DNA of 40,535 bases, from positions 1 to 40,535 of the forward strand of contig DASXVO010000089.1 of NCBI GenBank assembly GCA_036504215.1. Reading direction: 5' to 3'. A program made the position numbers and the translations under genes. Position 1 is the stretch's first letter. The number at the start of each line of letters is the position of its first letter. This DNA is from Vicinamibacterales bacterium (lineage in GTDB: Bacteria; Acidobacteriota; Vicinamibacteria; Vicinamibacterales; Fen-181). Positions 1 through 8,406 of the stretch are shown here, piece by piece. The notes beneath the pieces are model-generated. The model did no database searches, was not told the origin of the DNA, and worked only from the letters and a program-made list of their open reading frames with translations.

Positions 1-1
1 G

Positions 2-580
2 ATCAGCCCCCATTTCCTGTTCAATACGCTCAACTCGATCGCCTCACTCACCCGGTCGCAGCCCGAAACGGCACGCATCCTCATCGGGAAGCTGGCGAAC
101 CTGCTGAGACAGCGCCTGAAGAGCCGCGACCACTTCCTGACACTGCGCGAGGAACTCGAGGCCATCGACCAGTACCTGGACATCGAGGTGGTCCGCTTCG
201 GCCCGCAGCTCCACGTCGTGAAGCAGATCGCCCCCGAGACACTCGATGCGACGGTGCCGGCGATGATTATCCAGCCGCTCATCGAGAACTCGATCAAACA
301 CGGGCTGTCACTCAAGATCGGTGGCGGCACCGTCACGATCCGCAGCTTCCGCGGCTCCGACCTCACGGTCATCGAGGTCGAAGACGACGGGCTGGGCATG
401 ACCGACGAGCAACTGCGGAATGCGTTCACCGCCGGCATCGGCCTCAGCAATGTGAACGAGCGGTTGAGCGTGACCTACGGCGCGAACTACGGCCTGAAGC
501 TCACGAGCGTCCGGGGCCAAGGCACGTGCGCGCGGATCGAGATTCCCGAGATGACCGCCGCCGAGCGGTTGACGGCATGA
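2..580 (+). CDS. Sensor histidine kinase, LytS/YehU type (C-terminal part)
   Basis: The gene is cut by the left edge; 192 codons remain, in the frame that starts at base 2. It opens with PHFLFNTLNSI, the His_kinase (PF06580) signature in which the His is the autophosphorylation site. It continues with an N-box-like LIENSIKHG, a DDGLGM ATP-binding loop and a GIGLSNVNERL G2 box, and so covers the dimerisation/phosphoacceptor and HATPase_c parts. The missing N-terminus would normally carry the sensor and membrane segments. Four bases separate its TGA from the response regulator at 585, so the two form one transcription unit. The family pairs with LytTR regulators, as here. The signal it senses cannot be told from this fragment. 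Confidence 0.93.
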   Translation: MSPHFLFNTLNSIASLTRSQPETARILIGKLANLLRQRLKSRDHFLTLREELEAIDQYLDIEVVRFGPQLHVVKQIAPETLDATVPAMIIQPLIENSIKHGLSLKIGGGTVTIRSFRGSDLTVIEVEDDGLGMTDEQLRNAFTAGIGLSNVNERLSVTYGANYGLKLTSVRGQGTCARIEIPEMTAAERLTA

Positions 581-584
581 GCCG

Positions 585-1355
585 ATGATGGATCTTCGTG
601 CACTCATCGTGGACGACGAACAGTTGGCGAGGGAGGAACTGAGTTTCCAGCTCGACCGGGTCCCGGGCGTCGAGGTCGTGGGCCAGGCCAGCAACGGCCT
701 CGAGGCCATCGACGCGCTGGAACGGCTGCGGCCGGAAGTGGTTTTCCTCGACATCCAGATGCCGGGCCTCGGAGGATTCGAGGTCGCTCGACGTGTGGTG
801 AGCCTCGGCCTGCCGACACACGTCGTCTTCGTGACGGCGTTCGACCAGTACGCGCTCGAGGCGTTCGAGGTCAATGCCATCGATTACCTCCTCAAACCGA
901 TCGACCCGGCTCGCCTGGATCAGGCCATCCAGCGGGTCCGCCGGCGCCTCGACACGGACGGCCCGCTGAACGAGCACCTCGAGAAGATCGTCAAACTGGT
1001 TGGTGACCGGCAGCAGCGACGGGGCCAGATTGCGGTTAAGATTGGGGAACGGTTTTTGCTGGTTCAGGCCGACGACGTGATCTATGCGTCTCTAAATGGA
1101 GATACCATATCCATAGTGACGGGGCAGGTCGTCGGAACGTCGAATTATCGGACACTCGACGAACTGCAGGCGCGCCTGGACCCGGACGTGTTCTGGAGAG
1201 TCCACCGGTCGCACCTGGTCAACATCAACAAGATCAAGGAGATAGTCCCCTGGTTCAGCAGGAATTACATCCTCAGGATGAAGGACGGGAAAGGGACGGA
1301 GATCCCGGTCAGCCGGTCGCAGACCAAGCGACTCCGGGAGTACCTGAAGCTGTAG
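585..1355 (+). CDS. LytTR-family response regulator
   Basis: The 256-aa protein has a receiver domain (about residues 5-120) with acidic pocket D10/D11, phospho-acceptor D56 in FLDIQMPG, a T/A switch in FVTAFDQYA and Lys in LLKPID. A C-terminal LytTR DNA-binding domain (about 150-252) has the typical WRVHRSHLVNINKI block. This is the AlgR/LytR architecture: once phosphorylated by the adjacent kinase, such proteins bind paired direct repeats upstream of their targets. The ATG at 585 is immediately followed by a second ATG; either start leaves the domain intact. No target operator could be identified in the window. Confidence 0.95.
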   Translation: MMDLRALIVDDEQLAREELSFQLDRVPGVEVVGQASNGLEAIDALERLRPEVVFLDIQMPGLGGFEVARRVVSLGLPTHVVFVTAFDQYALEAFEVNAIDYLLKPIDPARLDQAIQRVRRRLDTDGPLNEHLEKIVKLVGDRQQRRGQIAVKIGERFLLVQADDVIYASLNGDTISIVTGQVVGTSNYRTLDELQARLDPDVFWRVHRSHLVNINKIKEIVPWFSRNYILRMKDGKGTEIPVSRSQTKRLREYLKL

Positions 1356-1393
1356 CGGCGGCGGAGACGACGCCAGCCCAGGCCGCCCCGATC

Positions 1394-2047
1394 GTGCCCG
1401 AGCCCTGGTTGCCCTGGTCGGCCGCCACGTCGAGCGACCATCAGCACCCCAGCTTCGCGCCCACGCAGCCCGCCGCTCGCCCGGCCACCGTGGGCGCCGA
1501 GGAGAGGCGGCATCGGCGCGCGGCCACGATGGCCCACGTGCGCGACGAAATCGCCGCCTGGGTGAAGACCGTGGCGTCGGCCGCCGTGTACGCCACGCTC
1601 ATCGTCACCTTCGGTTTCCAGGTTGCCCGCGTCGAGGGCATGAGCATGGCGCCGACCCTGGAGGACCAGGATCGCCTCATCGTCAACAAGCTGATCTACC
1701 GCCTCAGCTCCCCGCGGCGTGGCGATATCGTGATGTTGTACTACCCGGTGAACCCCGACAAGTCGTTCGTCAAGCGGGTCATTGCGGAGGAAGGCGACCT
1801 GGTTCGGATCGTGGACGGGCGGGTGTATGTCAACGACGTGCCGATCCAGGACGACTACGTGCCAAGCGAGTTCCGGAGCCACGACGACTGGGGCCCGCAG
1901 GTGATCCAGGACGGCTACTACTTCGTGATGGGCGACCACCGGAACAACAGCTCCGACAGCCGACACTGGGGACTGGTCCCGAAGAAATACATCATCGGCA
2001 GGGTCCAGGTCAGGTGGTGGCCGCTGCCGGAAGCCAAGGTGTTCTAG
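1394..2047 (+). CDS. lepB: Signal peptidase I
   Basis: This is a type I leader peptidase (S26) that cuts signal peptides from exported proteins at the outer face of the inner membrane. One membrane segment lies at about residues 57-78, followed by box B with catalytic Ser84 (EGMSMAPTL), box D with the general-base Lys127 (FVKRVIAEEGD) and box E (MGDHRNNSSDSRHWG). The GTG at 1394 gives 217 aa with a Pro/Ala-rich N-terminal extension. An in-frame ATG at 1529 gives 172 aa with a more usual short cytoplasmic lead, and may be the real start. It lies 38 bases after the LytTR regulator on the same strand. Its TAG overlaps the stop codon of the convergent acyl-CoA ligase within a CTAG. Confidence 0.95.
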   Translation: MPEPWLPWSAATSSDHQHPSFAPTQPAARPATVGAEERRHRRAATMAHVRDEIAAWVKTVASAAVYATLIVTFGFQVARVEGMSMAPTLEDQDRLIVNKLIYRLSSPRRGDIVMLYYPVNPDKSFVKRVIAEEGDLVRIVDGRVYVNDVPIQDDYVPSEFRSHDDWGPQVIQDGYYFVMGDHRNNSSDSRHWGLVPKKYIIGRVQVRWWPLPEAKVF

Positions 2048-3852
2048 CCCGCGTAGATCCCGTCGATGAGCAGCCGCCACCGCTGTTCGACCACTTGGCG
2101 TCTGACCTTCATCGTCGGCGTCAGTTCGCCGCGCTCCATGGTGAACTCGGTCGGCAGCAGCGCAAACCGCTTCACGCGCTCGAACTGTGCGAGGCTGCCG
2201 TTCAGCCGGTCCAGCACGTCCTGGTAGAGCCGCAGCACTTCCGGATGGCGCACGAGTTCCTCGCGGGATGCCACCCGCAGCTTCAGCGCCTCGATTCGCG
2301 CCTCCAGCTTCACGAAGTCCGGCACCAGCAGCGCCGCCGGGAACTTCCGCTGCTCGCCGATCAGGACCGCCTCCGAGATGAGAGGGTCGGCCTTCAGCAG
2401 GTTCTCCAGCGGCTGCGGCGCGATCTTCTTGCCGCCCGATGTGACGATCAGATCCTTCTTCCGGTCGGTGATCGTCAGGTAGCCGTCGGTGCTCAACTCG
2501 CCGATGTCACCGGTGTGCAGCCAGCCCCCGGCGAGCGTTTCGGCCGTCGCCTCGGGGCGCTTGTAGTAACCCCGCATGATGTTCGGGCCGCGCACGAGGA
2601 TCTCGCCGTCGGATCCAATCTTCACCTCGACACCCGGGAACGGTTTCCCGACCGTGCCCAGACGCGGGGCATCCGGCGGATTCGCCGTAATCCCCGGCGA
2701 ACTCTCGGTCAGGCCGTAGGCTTCGAGGATCGGCAGGTTGATCGCGAAGAAGAACTCCGCGATCTTCGGCATGAGCGGAGCGCTACCCGAGATGAGGAAG
2801 CGCAGCCGCCCACCCGTGCGCTCGCGGACCTTCGCGAACACCAGGCGGTCGGCGAGTCGGTGCTTGAAGGCCAGCAGGCCCGGCGGTGGCGCGCCGCCCA
2901 TCCACGTGCGGGCGTACTCGTACCCGACGCCAATCGCCCAGGCGGACAACGCCTTCTTCGCGCCGGTCAGTTTTCCCAGGCCGTCATGGATGGCGCTGTG
3001 AAACTTCTCCCATGCGCGCGGGACGCCGGTCATCACGGTTGGTTTGGTTCGCACGAGGTCGCGGGCGACCGACGTCATTGTCTCGGCAAAGTAGACGCTG
3101 ACGCCGTCGTACAGGCACCGGAACAACACCACCCGTTCGAACACGTGGCTGAGCGGCAGGAACGAGAGCAGCCGATCGGCCGATGACAGGCTGATCCACG
3201 ATCTGGTGGCCACCACATTCGACACGATGTTCCGGTGGGTCAGCATGACCCCCTTCGGATCGCCGGTCGTGCCCGAGGTGTAGACGATCGTGGCCAGGGA
3301 CTCGGGATCGATCGCCTGCGCCGTCTCCCGGTACCGGTCAGCCGCGCCGGCGTCGGCATCGAGCGCGGCCTGGCCGCGCTTGGACACGTCCGCCATCGAC
3401 AGCACGCGGAACCGTTCGCCGTCGCCATCGCCGTCCATGACGATGACGGCTTCGAGCGCGCCGGCTCCGGTCGATCCTTCCATGATCTTCGCCACCTGCG
3501 TCGCGTTCGACACGATGGCAAAGCGGGCGCTGCTCTCGGCCAGGATGAACCAGATCTGCGGCGCGGACAGCGTCGGATAGATCGGCACCGTGACGGCACC
3601 GGCCGTCAGGACGGCAAGATCCGAGATCACCCACTCGGGACAGCTGTCACTGATCAGGGCGACGCGGTCGCCCTGTTGGAGGCCGAGCGACGACAGGCCG
3701 AGGCTGAGCGTCCGAATGGAATCGAAGAACTGCTGGCTGGACAACCGGCGGTCGTTCGGCTCCTCGCACCGGCAGACGAGATCCGGTTTCTGGAAGAGCT
3801 CGAGACTGCGAAACGGTAGGTCAGCCAGGGTGAGCTGGTCCGTGGTTTTCAC
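2044..3852 (-). CDS. Long-chain fatty-acid--CoA ligase (AMP-forming)
   Basis: A 602-aa member of the ANL adenylating superfamily that activates fatty acids through an acyl-AMP to acyl-CoA. It shows the P-loop YTSGTTGDPKG (191-201), the A5 motif YGLTES (379-384), GWLHTGD (443-449) and the hinge/A8 region DRKKDLIVTSGGKKI (463-477). The length and the long insertion around residues 295-335 match the FadD15/FACL type found in actinobacteria and acidobacteria. Translation starts at a GTG (3852) with no ribosome-binding site, but a TAGAAT box sits nine bases upstream, which suggests a leaderless mRNA. It is transcribed alone and converges on lepB with overlapping stops. The chain-length preference cannot be read from sequence. 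Confidence 0.94.
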   Translation of the reverse strand: MKTTDQLTLADLPFRSLELFQKPDLVCRCEEPNDRRLSSQQFFDSIRTLSLGLSSLGLQQGDRVALISDSCPEWVISDLAVLTAGAVTVPIYPTLSAPQIWFILAESSARFAIVSNATQVAKIMEGSTGAGALEAVIVMDGDGDGERFRVLSMADVSKRGQAALDADAGAADRYRETAQAIDPESLATIVYTSGTTGDPKGVMLTHRNIVSNVVATRSWISLSSADRLLSFLPLSHVFERVVLFRCLYDGVSVYFAETMTSVARDLVRTKPTVMTGVPRAWEKFHSAIHDGLGKLTGAKKALSAWAIGVGYEYARTWMGGAPPPGLLAFKHRLADRLVFAKVRERTGGRLRFLISGSAPLMPKIAEFFFAINLPILEAYGLTESSPGITANPPDAPRLGTVGKPFPGVEVKIGSDGEILVRGPNIMRGYYKRPEATAETLAGGWLHTGDIGELSTDGYLTITDRKKDLIVTSGGKKIAPQPLENLLKADPLISEAVLIGEQRKFPAALLVPDFVKLEARIEALKLRVASREELVRHPEVLRLYQDVLDRLNGSLAQFERVKRFALLPTEFTMERGELTPTMKVRRQVVEQRWRLLIDGIYAG

Positions 3853-3861
3853 AGGAAGCGA

Positions 3862-3890
3862 ATTCTACCGAAAAGCCCGCCCATTCCAAA
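3862..3890 (-). promoter_or_regulatory. Putative leaderless promoter of the acyl-CoA ligase
   Basis: On the minus strand a TAGAAT box (5/6 to TATAAT) lies 17 bases after a weak TTTGGA. The box ends nine bases before the GTG start, which leaves no room for a Shine-Dalgarno sequence. Inference from spacing only. Confidence 0.35.
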
Positions 3891-3897
3891 GCACAAC

Positions 3898-4869
3898 CTA
3901 GTACCCGCTCTCCTTGTCCACGACGTTCACCAGCGCCTCACCGCGCTCGAACCGGCGCAGGTTCTCCGCGAACAGGTCGACAGCGAGCGTCCAGTAGTCG
4001 GAGCGGAACGCCGACGTGTGGGGCGTGATGACGACGTTCGGCAGGTCCCAGAGCGGGCTGGCCTGGTCGAGCGGCTCGTGCTCGAACACGTCGAGCGCCG
4101 CCCCTCCTATCGTCCCGGACGACAGCGCGTTCACCAGGCCCGCCTCGCAGACGAGTTTGCCGCGCGCCACGTTCACGAGGATCGCGTCGGACTTCATCCG
4201 CGCCAGTTGCGCGGTGCCGATCAACCCTCGCGTATCGCCGGTCAGCGGGGCCGCCAGGACCACGACGTCCGACATCGCCAGGACCTCGTCGAGACCTGAT
4301 GGCGGATACACGGCGGAGACCGACGATGGCCGCGGCGCGTCGGGGTGCCGGCGTACGGCCACGACTTCCATCCCCATGGCCGCCGCCTTGTCCGCAATGG
4401 CGCTGCCGATCGCACCGAGGCCGACGACGCCCATGCGCCGCCCCCGGAGCGTTCGGAACGTACCGATGCTGTCCTTGACCCACGTGCGAGCGAGTTGCCG
4501 ACCAATCGCGTGGTGGATCCGCCGGAACAGCACGATGACGAGGCCGATTACGTGCTCGGCCATCGCCTCACCGTGAATGCCCCGCGCGTTGGTCAGGACC
4601 ACCGGGCTCGCCCGCAACTCGGGAAACATCAGGCTGGCCACGCCCGCGGCGGGACTCTGGATCCACTTCACACGTGACGCGAGCAGGAACTCGTCCGGCT
4701 TCAGCTGCGACAGGAACAGGACGTCCGCGTCCGGCAGCTCACGCAGGCGCGCCTCGCGACTCGATGCGGTCACGACATCGTGGTGCGGGAACAAGAGCCG
4801 GAGCCGCTCGCCCTGCGACACCGGCAGCGACCAGGCGGGATCCGAGAAGATCGAGACCACGATCTTCAT
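3898..4869 (-). CDS. D-isomer-specific 2-hydroxyacid dehydrogenase
   Basis: This is a 323-aa NAD(P)-dependent oxidoreductase of the D-2-hydroxyacid dehydrogenase family (D-3-PGDH/formate DH fold). The Rossmann motif GLGAIG is at 150-155, and the catalytic triad is R236 (VNVARGK), E265 (FEHEP) and H284 (TPHTS). I chose the ATG at 4869 because it overlaps the moaC stop as ATGA, a common coupling arrangement; a GTG at 4881 would add four residues. It is the last gene of the minus-strand rex-moaC unit. Its substrate is not evident; glyoxylate/hydroxypyruvate or phenylpyruvate-type acids are typical. Co-transcription with the NADH sensor Rex would fit an NADH-linked enzyme, but that is inference. 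Confidence 0.9.
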   Translation of the reverse strand: MKIVVSIFSDPAWSLPVSQGERLRLLFPHHDVVTASSREARLRELPDADVLFLSQLKPDEFLLASRVKWIQSPAAGVASLMFPELRASPVVLTNARGIHGEAMAEHVIGLVIVLFRRIHHAIGRQLARTWVKDSIGTFRTLRGRRMGVVGLGAIGSAIADKAAAMGMEVVAVRRHPDAPRPSSVSAVYPPSGLDEVLAMSDVVVLAAPLTGDTRGLIGTAQLARMKSDAILVNVARGKLVCEAGLVNALSSGTIGGAALDVFEHEPLDQASPLWDLPNVVITPHTSAFRSDYWTLAVDLFAENLRRFERGEALVNVVDKESGY

Positions 4870-5360
4870 CCGCGCGTCCACTCTCCGGACCGGCCGCCGC
4901 GCTTCTCCATTAGCCGAATCTCGCCGATGACCATTGTCTTGTCGACCGCCTTGACCATGTCGTAGATGGTCAGCGCCGCCACCGACACGGCCGTGAGCGC
5001 CTCCATCTCGACGCCGGTCCGAGCAGTGGTCTTCGCGGTGGCCTCGATCTCGTACCCGGTCGTCGTCGCGGTCAGCGTGATGTCGACGTGGGAGAGGGGC
5101 AACGGATGACAGAGCGGAATCAGGTCGGCGGTGCGCTTGGCCGCCATGATGCCGGCGACCCGCGCGGTCTGCAGCGGATCACCCTTCGCGATGGCGCCGC
5201 GACGGATGAGCCGCAAGGCCGCCGGCGCGATTCGGATGTGGCCCCGAGCGACGGCGACACGAACCGTCGTCGCTTTGTCGGAGACATCCACCATGCGCAC
5301 GCGTCCACCGGCGTCCACGTGCGAGAGGCGCCGAGGCTTCGGCTTACCTCGATTTGGCAT
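4866..5360 (-). CDS. moaC: Cyclic pyranopterin monophosphate synthase
   Basis: This enzyme converts 3',8-cyclo-dihydro-GTP to cyclic pyranopterin monophosphate in molybdenum cofactor synthesis, in the cytoplasm. The 164-aa protein carries the family blocks LSHVD...MVDVSDK (12-29), [18 protein letters not shown] (75-92) and [10 protein letters not shown] (118-127). The catalytic Asp134 and Lys137 lie in [10 protein letters not shown]. The ATG at 5360 lies inside the 3' end of rex (17-base overlap) and is the only start that keeps the N-terminal LSHVD block. The dehydrogenase follows with an ATGA overlap. No other moa/moe gene is in the window, so moaC is separated here from the rest of the pathway. 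Confidence 0.95.
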   Translation of the reverse strand: MPNRGKPKPRRLSHVDAGGRVRMVDVSDKATTVRVAVARGHIRIAPAALRLIRRGAIAKGDPLQTARVAGIMAAKRTADLIPLCHPLPLSHVDITLTATTTGYEIEATAKTTARTGVEMEALTAVSVAALTIYDMVKAVDKTMVIGEIRLMEKRGGRSGEWTRG

Positions 5361-6015
5361 CGGCGGTGTTGGCGAGATGGAACGCCAGCCCCTCGAGAGA
5401 CACGGTGAGATCCACGTTCTTCACCTTGACACCATCGGGCGCGGCCACGGTGGCCGGCGCGAAGTTCAGAATGGCGCGCAACCCGGCCGCCACCACGAGG
5501 TTGACGACCTGCTGCGCGGCGCTGGCCGGCACCGCAATCATCGCAATCCTGATACCGTCGCGGCGCACGATGGCCGGCAGACGCCGGACATGATAGATCG
5601 GAACGCCGCCGCGCGACTGCTCGCCAACCTTGGACGAGGCCCGATCGAACAGCGCGACCGGCTCGAAGCCATCACGGGGAAAGCCGGGATAGTCGGCCAG
5701 CGCCTGCCCGAGGTTGCCGGCACCGATCACCGCGGCGCGAATCGGCTCGCCGAGGCCGAGGATCTGCCGGAGGTGGGCCGCGAGGCCGTCAACCGAGTAA
5801 CCGACGCCGCGGACGCCAAATTCGCCAAACCACGCGAGATCCTTCCGGATCTGGGCGGCATTGAGGTGAAATTGGTCGGCCAGCGACTGGGAGGACACCG
5901 TCGTCACGCCATGGGCGCGCAGATGGTCCAGACAGCGCAGATAGATCGAGAGGCGGTTGGTCGTCAGTTCGGAGACCTGGTCGGCTCCCTGACGATACTT
6001 GATCTGGGATGTCAC
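5344..6015 (-). CDS. rex: Redox-sensing transcriptional repressor Rex
   Basis: Rex senses NADH/NAD+ and represses fermentation and respiration genes when NADH is low. From the GTG at 6015 the protein has 223 aa. A winged-helix domain comes first ([10 protein letters not shown], then [20 protein letters not shown] and GVRGVGYSV), followed by a Rossmann domain with [17 protein letters not shown]. Further conserved blocks are [21 protein letters not shown] and VKNVDLT. The frame stays open upstream to 6138, but that extension runs through the heptad repeat of the gap, so I reject it. No clear ribosome-binding site precedes the chosen GTG. A single TTGTGACA half-site overlaps the start; a full Rex palindrome is not visible, so autoregulation is unproven. 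Confidence 0.92.
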   Translation of the reverse strand: MTSQIKYRQGADQVSELTTNRLSIYLRCLDHLRAHGVTTVSSQSLADQFHLNAAQIRKDLAWFGEFGVRGVGYSVDGLAAHLRQILGLGEPIRAAVIGAGNLGQALADYPGFPRDGFEPVALFDRASSKVGEQSRGGVPIYHVRRLPAIVRRDGIRIAMIAVPASAAQQVVNLVVAAGLRAILNFAPATVAAPDGVKVKNVDLTVSLEGLAFHLANTADAKSR

Positions 6016-6075
6016 AAGGTTAATGGGATTGTACGGAACCACTTCTGCCGAGGTCAAGTAGGGAAGATGGGGGAA

Positions 6076-6138
6076 AGTGCCAGGTGCGGGGTATACGAAG
6101 CACCCGGCGCTTGGCACCTCACACCCAGCACTTGCCAA
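6076..6138. repeat. Degenerate heptanucleotide array A
   Basis: Seven-base units run end to end between rex and the OPT transporter; the clearest five (6097-6131) follow the pattern NNNGCAC, for example GAAGCAC, TTGGCAC and CCAGCAC. Same design as the arrays at 8263, 18237, 21791, 22431, 25464 and 29075. Confidence 0.6.
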
Positions 6139-6162
6139 GGGCTCAGAACACCATCCCCGTGC

Positions 6163-6168
6163 TAAGAT
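6163..6168 (+). promoter_or_regulatory. Putative -10 box (TAAGAT) for a leaderless OPT transcript
   Basis: TAAGAT ends eight bases before the ATG at 6177. There is no purine-rich ribosome-binding site and no good -35 hexamer, so this is a weak call based on spacing. Confidence 0.3.
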
Positions 6169-6176
6169 TCGGCCTC

Positions 6177-8261
6177 ATGAACCAGCCTTCCTCCAACCAG
6201 CAAGGTCCGCCCCGTTTTCAGCCGCTCGTGCCCGATGACTCGACGATGAGCGAGTTCACGTTCCGGGCGCTGGTCCTTGGCCTCGTGATGTGCGTCGTGC
6301 TGGGCGCCGCCAACGCCTATCTGGGCCTTCGGGCAGGCATGACCATCGCGGCCACGTATCCGGCCGCCGTCATCGGGATGGCCGTGCTGCGCCTGTTCAA
6401 GGGCAGCGTCCTCGAGGAGAACTTCGCCCGGACCGTCGGCTCGATTGGCGAGTCGGTGGCGGCCGGTGCCATCTTCACGGTGCCGGCGTTCGTCATCCTG
6501 AAGCTGTGGAAGTTCGATTCGGCGCACATGATGCAGGAGTACCTCCTGGCATCGTGCCTGATGATCCTCGGCGGCATCCTCGGGATCATGTTCGTGACGA
6601 TCCTGCGGCGCGTCATGGTCGAGGATCCCGGCCTGCCGTTCCCCGAGTCGGTGGCGGCCGGCGAAATCCACAAGGCCGGCCAGAAGGGCGCCGAAGCCGC
6701 CCTGCAACTGTTCCGCGCGATGGGCGTCGGCGCGGTCGTGCGCTTCCTCGACGGATTCGGCATCTTCCGCTCGTCGAACGACTTCGCGGTGGGCATCGGC
6801 ACGCTCAAGCAGAGTTTCGTCAAGCTGGGCCTGACCGACACCGCGGTCAAGGTGCCGACCGGCGGCATCACGAGTTTCTCTGCGCCCGCCGTCACCCCCG
6901 CGTACCTGGGCGTCGGCTACATCATCGGGCCGGAACTGGGCGCACTGAACTTCGCGGGCGGCCTCCTCGCGTGGGGCCTCTTCGTCCCGCTGCTCGTCTA
7001 CTTCGTCGGACCGACGCTGATCGATCAGTACCTCACGTTGAACAACGGGAACGAGGCCGCCGCCTGGGCCGGCATCGTCGCGCACCTCTATCGCTTCATC
7101 GTCCGCCCGATTGCGGTTGGCGGGATGCTGGTGGGTGCCGGCTACACGCTGTTCAAAATGCGCAAGAACCTGATCCTCGGGATCAAGCGCGGCATCGCCG
7201 ACGTCAAGAAGACGGCCTCCGCCAAGGCAACCACGCAGCGCACGCAGCAGGACCTGTCGCTGCGGATCGTCGGCCTTGGCATCGCGATCATCCTCGCGTT
7301 GATGGTGACGCTGTACTTCTACTTCACCCAGTCGCTCCTGGCCGCGGTCGTCGCCGCCCTGGTGATGTTCATCACCGGCTTCTTCTTCGCCGCCGTGTCG
7401 GGCAACCTGGTCGGGATGATCGGCTCGTCGAACAACCCGCTGTCCGGCCTGACGCTGGCCACGGTGGTGATTGCCGCACTCACGATGGTGATCGTCGGCG
7501 CCAAGGGGACCGAGGGCGTGCTGGCGGTGCTGGCCGTCGCCGCAATCGGCTGCGTCTCGTCCGCCGTCGCCGGCGAGATGCTCCAGGACCTGAAGGTGGG
7601 ACACATCCTGGGCGGCACGCCCTGGAAGATGCAGGTGGGCGATGTCATCGGCGTCATCTTCGCCGGCGCGGTGATGTTCTTCCCGCTCTACCTGATGCAC
7701 ACGTCCGACATCGCCCAGTTCGGCGAGACGATCGGCGGCTTCGGCGGCAAGACCTACGCGGCGCCGCAGGCCGGGCTCATGGCCGCGCTGTCGCAGGGCA
7801 TCGTGGGCGGCGAGATGGCGTGGCCGCTGGTGCTCGTCGGCATCGCGATGGGGTTCTCGGTCATCCTCATCAAGGTCCGGAGCCCCATGCTGTTCTCGGT
7901 CGGGATGTACCTCCCGCTCGAGACCACGGCGGCCATCTTCGTGGGCGGCCTCGTTCGCGGGATGGTGGACAAGCTCCGCGACAAGCGCGGCTACAACGCC
8001 GCACAGAAGGCGCGGGTCGAAAACGCGGGCGTGCTGGCCGCCTCGGGGCTGATCGCCGGCGAGGCCCTCGTCGGCCTGTTCATCGCGGCCGTCGTCGGGT
8101 TCCGGACCAATCACGCGTTCTGGCAGGTGTCCGGCTTCGAATCGCTGGCACCGTGGATGGCGCTCCCGGTGCTCGCGTTCCTGGTGTGGTACCTGATCGC
8201 CGTCCCGCTGCGGAAGGCCGGCGCGGCCGACGAGCCCGCACCACCGACCGCGGTGATGTAG
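6177..8261 (+). CDS. OPT-family oligopeptide transporter
   Basis: A 694-aa polytopic inner-membrane protein with about 15 hydrophobic segments, of the OPT (oligopeptide/metal-chelate transporter) superfamily, prokaryotic type. Family features are an N-terminal region FRALVLGLVM...NAYLGLRAGMTIAATYP, the FPESVAAGEIHKAG block, long glycine-rich segments, the cytoplasmic SSNNPLSGLTLATV loop and the KVGHILGGTPWKMQ block near the middle. Members take up small peptides or metal-siderophore complexes by cation symport; the substrate here is unknown. I start at the ATG at 6177 because the region before it is the heptad repeat. It is transcribed alone and followed by a strong intrinsic terminator at 8300. 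The very long open frames overlapping it are GC-driven shadows. Confidence 0.95.
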   Translation: MNQPSSNQQGPPRFQPLVPDDSTMSEFTFRALVLGLVMCVVLGAANAYLGLRAGMTIAATYPAAVIGMAVLRLFKGSVLEENFARTVGSIGESVAAGAIFTVPAFVILKLWKFDSAHMMQEYLLASCLMILGGILGIMFVTILRRVMVEDPGLPFPESVAAGEIHKAGQKGAEAALQLFRAMGVGAVVRFLDGFGIFRSSNDFAVGIGTLKQSFVKLGLTDTAVKVPTGGITSFSAPAVTPAYLGVGYIIGPELGALNFAGGLLAWGLFVPLLVYFVGPTLIDQYLTLNNGNEAAAWAGIVAHLYRFIVRPIAVGGMLVGAGYTLFKMRKNLILGIKRGIADVKKTASAKATTQRTQQDLSLRIVGLGIAIILALMVTLYFYFTQSLLAAVVAALVMFITGFFFAAVSGNLVGMIGSSNNPLSGLTLATVVIAALTMVIVGAKGTEGVLAVLAVAAIGCVSSAVAGEMLQDLKVGHILGGTPWKMQVGDVIGVIFAGAVMFFPLYLMHTSDIAQFGETIGGFGGKTYAAPQAGLMAALSQGIVGGEMAWPLVLVGIAMGFSVILIKVRSPMLFSVGMYLPLETTAAIFVGGLVRGMVDKLRDKRGYNAAQKARVENAGVLAASGLIAGEALVGLFIAAVVGFRTNHAFWQVSGFESLAPWMALPVLAFLVWYLIAVPLRKAGAADEPAPPTAVM

Positions 8262-8262
8262 A

Positions 8263-8297
8263 CAGAAGTCGAGGTCAGGGGTCAGTAGTGAGAATGC
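8263..8297. repeat. Degenerate heptanucleotide array B
   Basis: Five seven-base units directly after the OPT stop, such as CGAGGTC, AGGGGTC and AGTAGTG. On the other strand the unit reads like the TGACCCC/GACTTCT units of the array at 25464, so these belong to one repeat family. Confidence 0.55.
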
Positions 8298-8299
8298 TG

Positions 8300-8329
8300 G
8301 GGCGGCGCAGGGGCGCCGCCCTTTTCTTT
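8300..8329 (+). terminator. Intrinsic terminator after the OPT gene
   Basis: A nine-base perfect stem GGGCGGCGC / GCGCCGCCC closes a four-base loop (8309-8312) and is followed by TTTTCTTT. It lies 38 bases downstream of the OPT stop. Confidence 0.85.
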
Positions 8330-8406
8330 CCCGGCCCCCGCCGCGTGCGAACTCCGACGGCGTTCACCGACTGATTTGGCGCAGCCTCCGGCTGACACTC
8401 CGGCCC

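Noticed and set aside
5990-6020. Rex operator at the rex start
   Set aside because: Only one TTGTGA-like half is present; no facing TCACAA at the right distance.
6016-6138. N-terminal extension of Rex to the ATG at 6138
   Set aside because: The added residues are encoded by the heptad array; known Rex proteins begin close to the winged-helix domain.
6162-8374. Very long frames overlapping the OPT gene (650 aa on minus, 694 aa on plus in another phase)
   Set aside because: Arg/Gly/Asp/His-rich composition without family motifs, overlapping a gene with clear membrane segments and conserved blocks. Typical GC-driven shadows.
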